Shown here: piece after piece, positions 1-11,265 of the stretch
Numbering within the stretch: the stretch's first letter is position 1
Layout: every line of letters begins with the position of its first letter
Assembly (NCBI RefSeq): GCF_020531945.1
Contig: NZ_JAJATZ010000007.1
Location: forward strand, 82,007-146,006
DNA from: Loktanella gaetbuli
GTDB taxonomy: Bacteria; Pseudomonadota; Alphaproteobacteria; Rhodobacterales; Rhodobacteraceae
Direction: 5' to 3'
DNA: 64,000 nucleotides
The notes under the pieces: model-generated
What the model was told of the DNA's origin: nothing
The model's database searches: none
Seen by the model: only the letters and a program-made list of their open reading frames with translations
Position numbers and translations under genes: made by a program

Positions 1-26
1 TCGAGCGTTGCGGAAAATGATGGCAC
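1..26 (-). CDS. clpA: ATP-dependent Clp protease ATP-binding subunit ClpA, first 8 codons only
   Basis: Only the 5' end of this minus-strand gene is inside the window. A GTG at 26 reads MPSFSATL and then runs off the edge. This is the usual beginning of ClpA in Rhodobacterales (MPSFS.TLEQ). A good ribosome binding site (AAGGAG) lies 7 bases upstream on the minus strand, at about 34-39, which supports a true start. It follows gloB in the same direction with a gap of about 155 bases that could hold its promoter. ClpA is the AAA+ unfoldase that feeds substrates to ClpP. With so few codons the identity is an inference from the N-terminal motif and the RBS. Confidence 0.45.
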
Positions 27-181
27 GGCTGTGCTCCTTTTCTCGAGCGCGGACGGGATGCCGCGTTTGCCTGTGTTTCCAAGGTCAGACGAATTCGGCC
101 AACCTTCAAGATTTTTCTGTCATATGATGTTCACAAATTCACTGACGTGCCGTGAACACCGGACATGGTCGTCTCTTTTGC

Positions 182-943
182 CTAGACGCGGTCACGCCGA
201 CCGCGGATTTCGGCGAAAATTTCGGCAGGTTGTGAATCCGACATGTTCAACGCTTGCGCCAAATTCGGATCGTCGGCCCGCAGGAAAGGGTTGGTGTCCA
301 ATTCCAGCGACAAAAGCGACGGCACAGTCGCATGGCCGTTTTCACGCGCCTGCCGTGTCGCTTCGTATCTAGAGTTAATCGCTGGATTGCCGGGTTCAAG
401 AGATGCGGCAAAGCGCGCATTGGTCATCGTGTATTCGTGACCCGAACAGACCTGCGTGGCCGGGTCGAACCCCCGCAGTTTTTGCAGGCTGTCCCACATC
501 TGGGCGGGGGTGCCCTCGAACAGGCGGCCACATCCCATCGCCATCAGGCTGTCGCCGGTGAACAACAGCTTTTCCAAAGGCATGTGAAATGCGATGTGCC
601 CGATCGTGTGCCCCGACACGTCCAGCACGTCGACATCAGATCCCAGCACGGTGAACCTGTCGCCGTCCGATACGGCCAGATCCAGTTCGGGCAGGCGGTG
701 CGTATCCGCCGCCGCGCCAATGACACGGCATCCGCCTCGCAGTTCGGCGACGCCCTGCACGTGATCGTCGTGGTGGTGGGTCAGCAGGATATCGGTCAGC
801 GTCCAGCCGCGCGCGGTCAGTGCTGCCCGGATCGGGGCGGCCTCTGGCACGTCGACGACAGCCGTGTCACCCGTCGCGCGGTCATGAATCACATAGGCAT
901 AGTTGTCCGAAAGACACGGGACGGTGATCAGTTCAACGGGCAT
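182..943 (-). CDS. gloB: Hydroxyacylglutathione hydrolase (glyoxalase II)
   Basis: This 253-residue cytosolic enzyme hydrolyses S-lactoylglutathione to D-lactate and glutathione, the second step of methylglyoxal detoxification. The metallo-beta-lactamase zinc motif THHHDDH is at residues 55-61. It is followed by the SGHTIGH segment, the FTGDSL segment carrying the bridging aspartate, and a late SGHEYT segment, all in the usual glyoxalase II order. The length matches the family (about 255). The ATG at 943 opens directly into the conserved N-terminus. It is divergent from the methyltransferase gene at 1002, leaving 58 bases for both promoters, and is followed on the same strand by the probable clpA start. 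Confidence 0.95.
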   Translation of the reverse strand: MPVELITVPCLSDNYAYVIHDRATGDTAVVDVPEAAPIRAALTARGWTLTDILLTHHHDDHVQGVAELRGGCRVIGAAADTHRLPELDLAVSDGDRFTVLGSDVDVLDVSGHTIGHIAFHMPLEKLLFTGDSLMAMGCGRLFEGTPAQMWDSLQKLRGFDPATQVCSGHEYTMTNARFAASLEPGNPAINSRYEATRQARENGHATVPSLLSLELDTNPFLRADDPNLAQALNMSDSQPAEIFAEIRGRRDRV

Positions 944-1001
944 GGTCTACTTACCTTTGTTCTTGCTAGAATGACGTGACCCTAAACAGGACCGCCATCC
1001 G

Positions 1002-1736
1002 ATGCACCTCGACGTTCTGGACCTGCGCAGCTTCTATTACCGAAGCGCCCTTGGCCGGGCTGCGCAGCGTGTCATACGTGATGAACTGGTGCGAATCTGG
1101 CCAGAGGCAAAGGGCCAGACCGTCGCAGGTTACGGTTTTGCCGTTCCGCTACTGCGGCCCTATCTGCCGGATGCTCGCCGCGTCATCGGGTTGATGCCGG
1201 GACCGCAGGGCGTGATGCCCTGGCCGGCAGGCGAAAAAAACGTATCGGTCCTGTGTGATGACACCCATTGGCCGCTGCCGACGGGCATGGTGGACAAGCT
1301 GGTCGTGATGCACGGGCTGGAAACCTCTGACCACCCGGCAGGGGTCTTGTCCGAATGCCATCGCGTGCTGGGGCCGGGGGGCAGTGCGGTTTTCATCGTG
1401 CCGAACCGGGCGGGCATGTGGGCGCGGTCCGACCGCACGCCGTTCGGATTCGGCCGTCCTTATCTGACCGGCCAGCTAGACGATCAGCTGCGCGCGCATG
1501 GATTCATGGTGCGACATGCGACCGCAGCCCTGTATCAACCGCCATCGCAACGGGCGCTCTGGCGCAAGACGGCGGCCTTTCTCGAACGGGCCGGTCACAA
1601 GATTCCCTGGCTGGCAGGCGGCGGGGTGCTGATCGTCGAGGCCGGAAAATCCCATGCACCCATGCCGGGTGGCGGCACGGCGGTCAGAATTAAGCGTCCT
1701 CAGCGTGTGCATGACCACCAGCCCGCACCCGCGTGA
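1002..1736 (+). CDS. Class I SAM-dependent methyltransferase-like protein
   Basis: This 244-residue protein has a degenerate Rossmann-type methyltransferase fold. There is a weak motif I around GYG at residues 43-45. A methyltransferase-11-like stretch then runs from DDTHWPLP through VLSECHRVLGPGG and on to VFIVPNRAGMWAR. The substrate cannot be told from the sequence. It is divergent to gloB with a short shared intergenic region, so co-regulation with methylglyoxal detoxification is possible but unproven. The glycine-rich SAM loop is poorly preserved, so activity is not certain. The C-terminal tail after about residue 215 is basic and probably unstructured. Confidence 0.8.
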   Translation: MHLDVLDLRSFYYRSALGRAAQRVIRDELVRIWPEAKGQTVAGYGFAVPLLRPYLPDARRVIGLMPGPQGVMPWPAGEKNVSVLCDDTHWPLPTGMVDKLVVMHGLETSDHPAGVLSECHRVLGPGGSAVFIVPNRAGMWARSDRTPFGFGRPYLTGQLDDQLRAHGFMVRHATAALYQPPSQRALWRKTAAFLERAGHKIPWLAGGGVLIVEAGKSHAPMPGGGTAVRIKRPQRVHDHQPAPA

Positions 1737-1918
1737 CATGCGCGCGGAAATTCTTTGGACGAAACCCATAATATGCGGCGCTTGTCAGAGTTGCGGACCA
1801 CGCACACCTCTGTTACATCCGCGCTGACTTTTACGGCCCAACGCTTCGTTTTTGGGTAAAACCTTAATGCCTGCATGGTCCCTAGCGGATTCGCGGGCCT
1901 TTGATCGGAAGGGTGGAC

Positions 1919-2479
1919 GTGTCCGAACCAGCTTCGATTTCTCAAGGTATCGCCAAGCGCTATGCGCTCGCGGTGTTTGAACTGGCCAAAGACGGCAACG
2001 AGTTCAAGGTCATGGAGGGTGACGTGGTCGCGCTTCAGACCGCATTGAACGACAGCGCAGACCTGCGTGATCTGATCCATTCGCCGATCTACGGTCGCGA
2101 TCAGCAATTCGCCGCAATCCGCGCGGTGGCTGCCAAAATGCAACTGTCCGACACGATGTCGAACCTTCTTGGCCTGCTGGCTGACAAGCGTCGTCTGTTC
2201 GTGCTGCCCGGCATTCTGACCACCCTGCGCGACATGCTCGCCGAGGAGCGTGGCGAAGTAACTGCCGAAGTGATTACCGCCAAGGCCCTGACCAAGGGTC
2301 AAAGCGAGAAGCTGGTGAAAACACTGTCCGACCAGTTCGGCAAGTCCGTCACCATCGACGAAACCGTCGACCCCGCCATTATCGGCGGTCTTATTGTCAA
2401 AGTGGGCTCCAAGATGATCGACACCTCGATCCGCTCCAAGCTCAATGCACTCCAGAACAACATGAAAGAGGCCGGATAA
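1919..2479 (+). CDS. atpH: F1Fo ATP synthase subunit delta
   Basis: This is the F1 delta subunit (186 residues), which links the F1 head to the peripheral stalk. It matches the family from SEPASISQGIAKRYALAVFELA to the C-terminal GGLIVKVGSKMIDTSIRSKLNAL segment. I chose the GTG at 1919, which gives MSEPASI as in related bacteria. It has GGAAGG about 7 bases upstream, whereas TTG 1901 and GTG 1913 lie before or inside that binding site. It opens the F1 operon atpHAGDC. The 182 bases after the methyltransferase gene must carry the operon promoter, but I could not pick a convincing -35/-10 pair. Confidence 0.93.
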   Translation: MSEPASISQGIAKRYALAVFELAKDGNEFKVMEGDVVALQTALNDSADLRDLIHSPIYGRDQQFAAIRAVAAKMQLSDTMSNLLGLLADKRRLFVLPGILTTLRDMLAEERGEVTAEVITAKALTKGQSEKLVKTLSDQFGKSVTIDETVDPAIIGGLIVKVGSKMIDTSIRSKLNALQNNMKEAG

Positions 2480-4015
<1,536 letters not shown>

Positions 4016-4041
4016 TTCAGCTCGAGAGAGGAGTTTAGGTT

Positions 4042-4929
4042 TTGCCTAGTCTCAAGGACCTTAAAAACCGGATCGCGTCGGTCAAATCGACCCGCAAGAT
4101 CACCAAGGCCATGCAGATGGTGGCCGCCGCGAAACTGCGGCGGGCACAGGATGCTGCCGAAGCTGCGCGTCCCTACACGGAACGGTTCAACGCAGTGATG
4201 GCTGGTCTGTCGCAGGCCGCAGAGGGTTCGCCCGCTGCGCCGAAACTGCTGGCCGGAACGGGCAGCGATCAGACGCATCTGCTGATTGTGATGACGGCAG
4301 AGCGCGGTCTGTGTGGCGGTTTCAACGCCAACATCGCCAAGCTTGCACGTCAGCACGCCACCCGGCTCAAGGGTGAAGGCAAGACCGTCAAGGTCCTGAC
4401 CGTCGGCAAGAAAGGTCGTGACGCCCTGCGCCGCGATCTGCGCGAGTTGTTCGTCGGCCACGTCGACATGACGGACGTCAAGCGGGTCGGTTACGCCGAT
4501 GCGCAGGGCATCGCCAAGGACGTGCTGGCGCGTTTCGACAACGAAGAATTCGATGTCGCGACGATCTTCTTTGCGCGCTTTGAAAACGTCGTCAGCCAGC
4601 ATCCGACGGCTCAGCAGATCATCCCGGCCAAGTTCGAAGAGGTCGCTGACGCCAACGTCAGCGACGGGTCGAACACGCTCTATGACTACGAGCCCGGCGA
4701 AGAGGCGATCCTTGCCGACCTGCTGCCGCGTGGCGTGGCAACGCAGATCTTTGCGGCGCTGCTGGAAAACGCGGCCTCGGAACAGGGGGCGCGGATGTCC
4801 GCCATGGACAACGCGACCCGCAACGCAGGCGAGATGATCGACGACCTGACCATCGAATTCAACCGCTCGCGCCAGGCCGTCATCACCAACGAGCTGATCG
4901 AAATCATTTCCGGCGCGGAAGCGCTGTAA
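4042..4929 (+). CDS. atpG: F1Fo ATP synthase subunit gamma
   Basis: This is the central rotor shaft subunit of F1, 295 residues. The N-terminal helix PSLKDLKNRIASVKSTRKITKAMQ is typical, as are the ERGLCGGFN segment and the C-terminal coiled coil ending in NELIEIISGAEAL. Translation starts at a TTG (4042). The preceding GAGAGGAG at 4026-4033 fits that start, and the protein begins exactly where its homologues do. It lies 26 bases after atpA in the same operon. Confidence 0.97.
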   Translation: MPSLKDLKNRIASVKSTRKITKAMQMVAAAKLRRAQDAAEAARPYTERFNAVMAGLSQAAEGSPAAPKLLAGTGSDQTHLLIVMTAERGLCGGFNANIAKLARQHATRLKGEGKTVKVLTVGKKGRDALRRDLRELFVGHVDMTDVKRVGYADAQGIAKDVLARFDNEEFDVATIFFARFENVVSQHPTAQQIIPAKFEEVADANVSDGSNTLYDYEPGEEAILADLLPRGVATQIFAALLENAASEQGARMSAMDNATRNAGEMIDDLTIEFNRSRQAVITNELIEIISGAEAL

Positions 4930-4947
4930 CGAACCCGGAGAACCATT

Positions 4948-6372
<1,425 letters not shown>

Positions 6373-6381
6373 GGAGCCGAC

Positions 6382-6819
6382 ATGGCAGACAACCTGCAAT
6401 TCGACCTTGTCTCGCCCGAGCGCCGTCTGGCGTCGGTCGAGGCAACCGAAGTACGCATCCCCGGTGCGGACGGTGACCTGACGGCCATGGCCAACCATGC
6501 GCCGACCATCACCACGTTGCGCCCCGGTATCATGACCGTCGTGCACAGTGGCGGGTCCGATGAATATGTCGTGGTCGGTGGTTTCGCCGAAATCACGGCA
6601 ACATCGGTGTCGGTTCTGGCTGAATCAGCTCTGCCGCGTTCCGAAATGACGCAAGAGGTGTTCAACAAGATGATGGAGGACGCCCACGCACAAATGCAAA
6701 AGGCGAAAACCGTCGAAAACGAACCCGGACCCGTCGACGACGCGGCCCGCCTGATCGCTGATATGGTCGCAATCGGCACGCACATCGGTCTGGACCCAAA
6801 GCAGTCGAATTTCGGCTGA
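6382..6819 (+). CDS. atpC: F1Fo ATP synthase subunit epsilon
   Basis: This 145-residue epsilon subunit connects gamma to the c-ring and inhibits ATP hydrolysis. The N-terminal beta-sandwich is clear (LQFDLVSPERRLASVEATEVRIPGADGDLTAMANHAPTITTLRPG). The C-terminal helical part is about as long as in other alphaproteobacteria but shows little conservation. AAGGAG sits 7 bases before the ATG. It is the last gene of the F1 operon and is followed by a Rho-independent terminator at 6848-6873. Confidence 0.95.
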   Translation: MADNLQFDLVSPERRLASVEATEVRIPGADGDLTAMANHAPTITTLRPGIMTVVHSGGSDEYVVVGGFAEITATSVSVLAESALPRSEMTQEVFNKMMEDAHAQMQKAKTVENEPGPVDDAARLIADMVAIGTHIGLDPKQSNFG

Positions 6820-6847
6820 TCCAACTGATAACGGACAATTCAAAAGA

Positions 6848-6873
6848 GGGGCTGGCATTGCTGGCCCCTTTTT
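6848..6873 (+). terminator. Rho-independent terminator of the atpHAGDC operon
   Basis: A 9-bp stem (6848-6856 with 6860-6868, including two G-U pairs) has a 3-base loop and is followed by TTTTT at 6869-6873. It begins 29 bases after the atpC stop. An A-run on the left also allows weak function on the other strand. Confidence 0.85.
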
Positions 6874-6943
6874 GCTGCACAATCGCCTCAATTCATGCAG
6901 ATTGTCGTGCAAGTCAGTGGTAATTTACATTAAGTGACATTTG

Positions 6944-7291
6944 ATGCGCAGAATTGAAAATAATGCCGTCGGCATCGATCAGGGCGATCTCGTACTATTC
7001 TCTGATTTCGAGGACGACGGGGCCATGTGGACGGGCGAGGGGCCACGCCTCACGCGTAAGCGCGTCAATTTCGGCGAGCTTTACGCAGATACGCCGCTGG
7101 TTCATGTGTCGCTGTCGATGTGGGATATTTCCAATTCCGCGAACAGTCGCGTCGATATCACGTCCGAAAACGTTGCGCGCGACGGTTTCGACGTGGTGTT
7201 CCGGACATGGGGCGACACGCAGGTCGCCCGCGTGCGGGTTGCCTGGATGGCGATAGGCACCCTCCGGTCAGAGGATGCCTGGGACATCTGA
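6944..7291 (+). CDS. H-type lectin domain protein
   Basis: This 115-residue protein is essentially one H-type lectin domain, the fold of the snail Helix pomatia agglutinin and Dictyostelium discoidins. The conserved pattern is visible: GDLVLFSDFEDDG.MWTG.G, then F.ELYADTPLVHVSLSMWDI, then GFDVVFRTWGDTQVARVRVAWMAIG, which carries the sugar-binding-side tryptophans. There is no signal peptide, so it appears cytosolic or is exported by another route. I use the ATG at 6944; a TTG three bases upstream is possible. It follows the atp terminator, so it needs its own promoter, and its stop codon abuts the convergent prs stop. The ligand is unknown. Confidence 0.75.
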   Translation: MRRIENNAVGIDQGDLVLFSDFEDDGAMWTGEGPRLTRKRVNFGELYADTPLVHVSLSMWDISNSANSRVDITSENVARDGFDVVFRTWGDTQVARVRVAWMAIGTLRSEDAWDI

Positions 7292-8308
7292 TCAACCGCT
7301 GTAGACGCCCTCATAGATCGGCTTCAGCGTCTTGTGATTGAACAGCGACGACACGCTGGTGCCATTCCACGTGTTCAGAATCGCCTGTGCAAAGACAGGT
7401 GCCGTATTCACGATGCGGATCTGCGGGCAGGCCAGAACAGCGGCGGTCGGCTGGATCGTGTTCGTGATGACGAGGTTCGTCATGACCGATTTGCTGATCC
7501 GTTCGATCGCCGGGCCGGACAAGACGCCATGTGTGATGTAGGAATGCACTTCCTTTGCGCCGTTATCCATCAACACCTGCGCCGCTTTGCAAAGGGTGCC
7601 AGCGGTATCGACGATGTCGTCGACGATCAGACAGACACGGTCCTTGACGTCACCGATGACCGTCATTTCGGCGACTTCACCGGGTTTTCCGCGCCGTTTG
7701 TCGACGATGGACAGAGGCGCGTTGATACGCTGCGCAAGGTCGCGGGCACGGGCCACGCCACCCACATCGGGTGACACAACCATCACCTCGTCCATGCGAT
7801 CCTTGAAATGGTGCATCGCATCCAGCGCCCAGATCGGGCTGGCATAGAGATTGTCGACGGGAATATCGAAAAACCCCTGTATCTGCGTCGCGTGCAGGTC
7901 CAGCGTCAGGATGCGCTCGATCCCCGCCTCGACCAGCAGGTTTGCCACCAGTTTGGCGGTAATCGGCGTCCGCGCCTTGCTGCGGCGGTCCTGACGCGCA
8001 TAGCCGAAATAGGGCATCACGGCCGTGATGCGTGCGGCGGATGACCGGCGCAGGGCATCCGCGATGATCATCAGCTCCATCAGGTTGTCATTCGCAGGGT
8101 TTGACGTGGGCTGGACCACGAACATGTCCTCGCCGCGCACGTTTTCGAACACCTCGACAAAGATTTCGCCGTCGTTGAAACGCTCGACCCGTGCATCGAC
8201 CAGACCGACGTCAATGCCACGGTGCAGGCTCATCCGCTGGGCGATGGCCTCGGTCAGGGGGCGGTTGGCATTGCCGGAAATCAGTTTGGGTTCATGGGAT
8301 GTGGGCAT
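7292..8308 (-). CDS. prs: Ribose-phosphate pyrophosphokinase
   Basis: This 338-residue enzyme makes PRPP from ribose 5-phosphate and ATP for purine, pyrimidine, histidine, tryptophan and NAD synthesis. The family markers are all present: FNDGEIFVEVFENVRGEDMFVVQPTS, ADALRRSSAARITAVMPYFGYARQDR (catalytic loop region), TLDLHATQIQGFFDIPVDNL, and the PRPP-binding loop CLIVDDIVDTAGT. It is divergent from the isomerase gene at 8413. Its stop codon directly adjoins that of the lectin gene. Confidence 0.97.
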   Translation of the reverse strand: MPTSHEPKLISGNANRPLTEAIAQRMSLHRGIDVGLVDARVERFNDGEIFVEVFENVRGEDMFVVQPTSNPANDNLMELMIIADALRRSSAARITAVMPYFGYARQDRRSKARTPITAKLVANLLVEAGIERILTLDLHATQIQGFFDIPVDNLYASPIWALDAMHHFKDRMDEVMVVSPDVGGVARARDLAQRINAPLSIVDKRRGKPGEVAEMTVIGDVKDRVCLIVDDIVDTAGTLCKAAQVLMDNGAKEVHSYITHGVLSGPAIERISKSVMTNLVITNTIQPTAAVLACPQIRIVNTAPVFAQAILNTWNGTSVSSLFNHKTLKPIYEGVYSG

Positions 8309-8412
8309 GCAGGGCGGTCCTTTGCGCTGGCAGCGGCAGGAATCGCTGCGTTGACACCGCCTAGCACACCGCTACCGTCGCGAAAACATCCCCCGCACCC
8401 GGAGACGGCGCA

Positions 8413-9012
8413 ATGGCCCATGTCGACTACTATTTCGCAACGATCAGCCCCTACACCTACCTTTGTGGTGTGCGCCCTGCCGAAATTACCACCGCGCACG
8501 GCGCGACGCTGACCTACAGGCCGATGGACCTGATGAATGTCTTTTCGCGCACGGGGGGGCAGCCGCCTGCGGAACGCCACCCGAACAGGCAGGCCTACCG
8601 GCTGCAGGACATGCGGCGGCGTGCCATGATGACAGGCCTCCCGATGAAGGAAAAACCAGCGTTCTTTCCCACCAATCCTGCACCGTCATCCTACGCGATC
8701 ATTGCCGCGCAGGCGGATGGATCCGGCGACATGGCAGCCCTCGTGGCGGGGATCACCCGCGCCTGCTGGTCCGAAGACCGCGACATTGCCTCGGATGATG
8801 TGATCCGGGATTGTCTGACTGCGGCCGATTTCCCCGCCAGCCTCGCTGACAGCGGGTTGCTGGCCGGTGCAGAGACCTATCATCGTAATACCGAAGAGGC
8901 CGTGCGCCTGGGCGTTTTCGGCGCGCCGTTCTTTATCACCGACGGTGACGCGCGTTTCTGGGGCGAGGACCGTCTGACCGACCTGGAGGCGCACCTCGCA
9001 GGTCGCATCTGA
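8413..9012 (+). CDS. 2-hydroxychromene-2-carboxylate isomerase family protein (DsbA/GST-kappa fold)
   Basis: This 199-residue thioredoxin-fold protein belongs to the HCCA isomerase/GST kappa family. The N-terminal VDYYFATISPYTYL carries the conserved serine (S12) that binds the glutathione thiol. The C-terminal GVFGAPFFITDGDARFWGEDRL is the typical FGVPTF...W.QDRL block. In naphthalene degraders the enzyme isomerises 2-hydroxychromene-2-carboxylate. No aromatic degradation genes are nearby, so the physiological substrate is open. GGAG precedes the ATG by about 8 bases. The stop overlaps the next gene's ATG by one base, which suggests a two-gene operon with the hydrolase. Confidence 0.88.
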   Translation: MAHVDYYFATISPYTYLCGVRPAEITTAHGATLTYRPMDLMNVFSRTGGQPPAERHPNRQAYRLQDMRRRAMMTGLPMKEKPAFFPTNPAPSSYAIIAAQADGSGDMAALVAGITRACWSEDRDIASDDVIRDCLTAADFPASLADSGLLAGAETYHRNTEEAVRLGVFGAPFFITDGDARFWGEDRLTDLEAHLAGRI

Positions 9013-9752
9013 TGGTGGCGCTGCATACCGGCTGGACCGGACATTCGCCCGATACACTGATGCTGCATTGCTCGTTGGCCCGACACGAGGCGCTGTTGCC
9101 GCTGGCGCAGGCCGCAGGGTTGCGTGCGGTCCTGCCAGACCTGCTTGGCCACGGCCAAAGCCCCGCTTGGGACGGGAAGGGCGACTATCAGACCGCCAAT
9201 CTGAACGCGATTTTGCCGCTGGTCACGCGGCCCATGCATGTGATCGGACACTCCTTTGGTGGTACCATCGCGTTGCGTCTGGCGGTCGAAAGGCCGGACC
9301 TCGTCACGCGACTGACCTTGATCGAGCCTGTGTTCTTTGCGCTGGCCACCGGGACCGATGCAATGCAGGCCCATCGTGCCACGTTTCGCGCGATCAGGTC
9401 CGCGCTCTCATCCGGTGATCCCGATGCCGCGGCGCGCAAGTTTCACGCAGCCTATGGCATTGGGGGGTGGGGCGCGCTGAAACCGCAAGTCAAACAGGCA
9501 ATGGCCGCCGGAATGCCGCTTGTGCTGGCGGCTGCCCCGGCCATCGAGGACGACATTCATGACGTCGCCGCACGTTTGCCGCAGGTGCGGGTGCCAGTCA
9601 CGCTGATTCGCGGTGAAATCTGTCAGCCGATCATGGCCGAAATCCACGAAACCATTGCGCGGGTGATCCCGCAGACGCAGTCCCATATCATCGCCGGTGC
9701 AGGTCATATGGCACCGCTGACCCACCCAAAGGCGGTGGCGGCACTTCTCTAG
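9012..9752 (+). CDS. Alpha/beta fold hydrolase
   Basis: This 246-residue serine hydrolase has the nucleophile elbow GHSFGG (serine at residue 81). An oxyanion region sits near residue 19, a late acidic residue in the ...VTLIRGE strand, and a catalytic His in AGAGHMAP near the end. It resembles small esterases and haloperoxidase-like hydrolases of the lipase/esterase class, but the substrate is unknown. The start overlaps the stop of the isomerase gene (TGATG), so it is translationally coupled. The 3' end overlaps the convergent threonine aldolase gene by 4 bases. Confidence 0.85.
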   Translation: MVALHTGWTGHSPDTLMLHCSLARHEALLPLAQAAGLRAVLPDLLGHGQSPAWDGKGDYQTANLNAILPLVTRPMHVIGHSFGGTIALRLAVERPDLVTRLTLIEPVFFALATGTDAMQAHRATFRAIRSALSSGDPDAAARKFHAAYGIGGWGALKPQVKQAMAAGMPLVLAAAPAIEDDIHDVAARLPQVRVPVTLIRGEICQPIMAEIHETIARVIPQTQSHIIAGAGHMAPLTHPKAVAALL

Positions 9753-10798
9753 GCGCGCAGCAGGTCGAGCAGATCGTCCACCGCCTGATCGTCGCCTGAC
9801 CAGTCGGCGACCAGCCGTCCGGTCAGCATCTCTTCGGGGTCACCGACATGGGGATCGCCGCCCATCACGTAGTAGAGCGCCCCGCCGTTCAGCGCCCTGG
9901 CGTGAACCGCACGCGGCGCGTCAAAGAACAGCAGGTTCGCGGGTGGATCAAACAGGACCTGCACATGGGGCATTTGCTGCAAACCGCGCAGCAGCCGCTG
10001 ACCACGGGCATTTGCGCTACGCGCCATGTCCAGCCACAGATCGCCCGACAGATAGGCCTGCATCTGCGCCGACAGGTAGCGGTGCTTGGAAAACAGATGT
10101 GCGCCCCGCTTGCGTCGCAGTTCGAACGTGGCGGCATCGGCCGGGTCAAAGAATACGCAGGCCTCCACACCCAGCAGACCGTTTTTCGTGCCACCGAAAC
10201 AGACGGCATCGACGCCGGCCTTCCACGTCATTTCGGCAGGGGTGCAGTCCAGCGCCACGAGGGCATTGGCAAACCGTGCACCGTCCAGATGCACCTTCAG
10301 CCCGTATTCATGCGCGACCGCCGAGAGTGCCGCGATTTCGGCGCAACTGTGGACAGTGCCTTTTTCGGTGGCTTGCGTGATGCTGACGGGGCCGCGTTGC
10401 GGGCCGTGCACCCCACGCGTTTCCTCGGCCATGATCGCGCGGCGCAGGGTGTCGGGCGTCATCTTGGCCGCAACAGCCTCGACCAGCGTCAGCTTGGCAC
10501 CTCCGGTGAAAAATTCGGGGGCGTTGCATTCATCCTCCTGGATGTGGGCCATCGGGGTGCAGAACACCGTCTGCCAGGGATTGCACAGCGCCGCGAGTGT
10601 CAGCGCATTGGCCGCCGTGCCGGTCGCCACCAGATAGACCGCTGCCTGCGGTGCCTCGAAAATCTCGCGAATCTGGGCGCGGACTTCTTCCATGATCGGG
10701 TCGGCACCATAGGCGCTGGCATAGCCGTCGTTGGCGCGCATCAGGGCGCGCATGACATTGGGGTGGGCAGGCCCGCCGTTGTCAGAGGCAAAGAACAT
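9749..10798 (-). CDS. ltaE: Low-specificity L-threonine aldolase (PLP-dependent beta-eliminating lyase family)
   Basis: This 349-residue enzyme cleaves L-threonine and allo-threonine to glycine and acetaldehyde with pyridoxal phosphate. Evidence is the N-terminal FFASDNGGPAHPNVMRAL, the LDGARFANA segment (residues 171-179) and the PLP lysine K205 in FGGTKNG. The start at 10798 gives the family N-terminus. A longer reading to 10852 would add 18 unconserved residues inside ycgN. The ATG overlaps the ycgN stop (ATGA), so it is the last gene of a run maoC-ribF-ycgN-ltaE. Confidence 0.92.
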   Translation of the reverse strand: MFFASDNGGPAHPNVMRALMRANDGYASAYGADPIMEEVRAQIREIFEAPQAAVYLVATGTAANALTLAALCNPWQTVFCTPMAHIQEDECNAPEFFTGGAKLTLVEAVAAKMTPDTLRRAIMAEETRGVHGPQRGPVSITQATEKGTVHSCAEIAALSAVAHEYGLKVHLDGARFANALVALDCTPAEMTWKAGVDAVCFGGTKNGLLGVEACVFFDPADAATFELRRKRGAHLFSKHRYLSAQMQAYLSGDLWLDMARSANARGQRLLRGLQQMPHVQVLFDPPANLLFFDAPRAVHARALNGGALYYVMGGDPHVGDPEEMLTGRLVADWSGDDQAVDDLLDLLRA

Positions 10799-11265
10799 CA
10801 GGTCGGCTCCTCGATGATGTGGTCTTCCCAGTCTTCGTCCGCGACTTCCCACTCGGACAGGGTCTCGCCGCGCATGGTGACGCCGGCGGTGTGCGGACTG
10901 TCGGCATCGCCGCTGATCAGCGGGTGCCAGTCATACAGTTTGCGGCCTTCGGTCAGCAACCGGTAGGCGCAGGTCTGCGGCAACCAGTACATGTTGTCCG
11001 CAATGGTTTTCGGGGTCAGCACGATGCATTCCGGCACGAACTGGTGGCGCACCGGATATTGGCTGCACAAACAGCTTTCGTTATCCAGCAGCCGGCAGGC
11101 GACGCGGGTCAGCGCGACTTCGCCGGTGTCCTCGTCCTCCAGCTTGTTCAGGCAGCATTTGCCGCAGCCGTCGCACAGGGCCTCCCACTCGGGGCGGGTC
11201 ATCTTGGCCATGGGCACGTTTTCCCAGAACCGCGGCCGCAGGCCGGTGCGCGTGATTTCAGCCAT
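10798..11265 (-). CDS. ycgN: YcgN family cysteine cluster protein (UPF0260)
   Basis: This 155-residue protein of unknown function has a conserved cysteine cluster, probably metal binding. CDGCGKCC occupies residues 31-38, with further Cys residues in RVACRLLD, CLCSQYP, PECIVL and PQTCAYR. The length and the WENVPMAKMTRPEWEALC opening match the YcgN/UPF0260 family. It overlaps ribF by 8 bases upstream and ltaE by one base downstream, so it is co-translated in an operon. No established biochemical role is known. Confidence 0.9.
   Translation of the reverse strand: MAEITRTGLRPRFWENVPMAKMTRPEWEALCDGCGKCCLNKLEDEDTGEVALTRVACRLLDNESCLCSQYPVRHQFVPECIVLTPKTIADNMYWLPQTCAYRLLTEGRKLYDWHPLISGDADSPHTAGVTMRGETLSEWEVADEDWEDHIIEEPT

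Noticed and set aside
1737..1918. Promoter of the atp operon
   Set aside because: CATAAT at 1767 and TTACAT at 1813 were considered, but neither had a good -35 partner at normal spacing.
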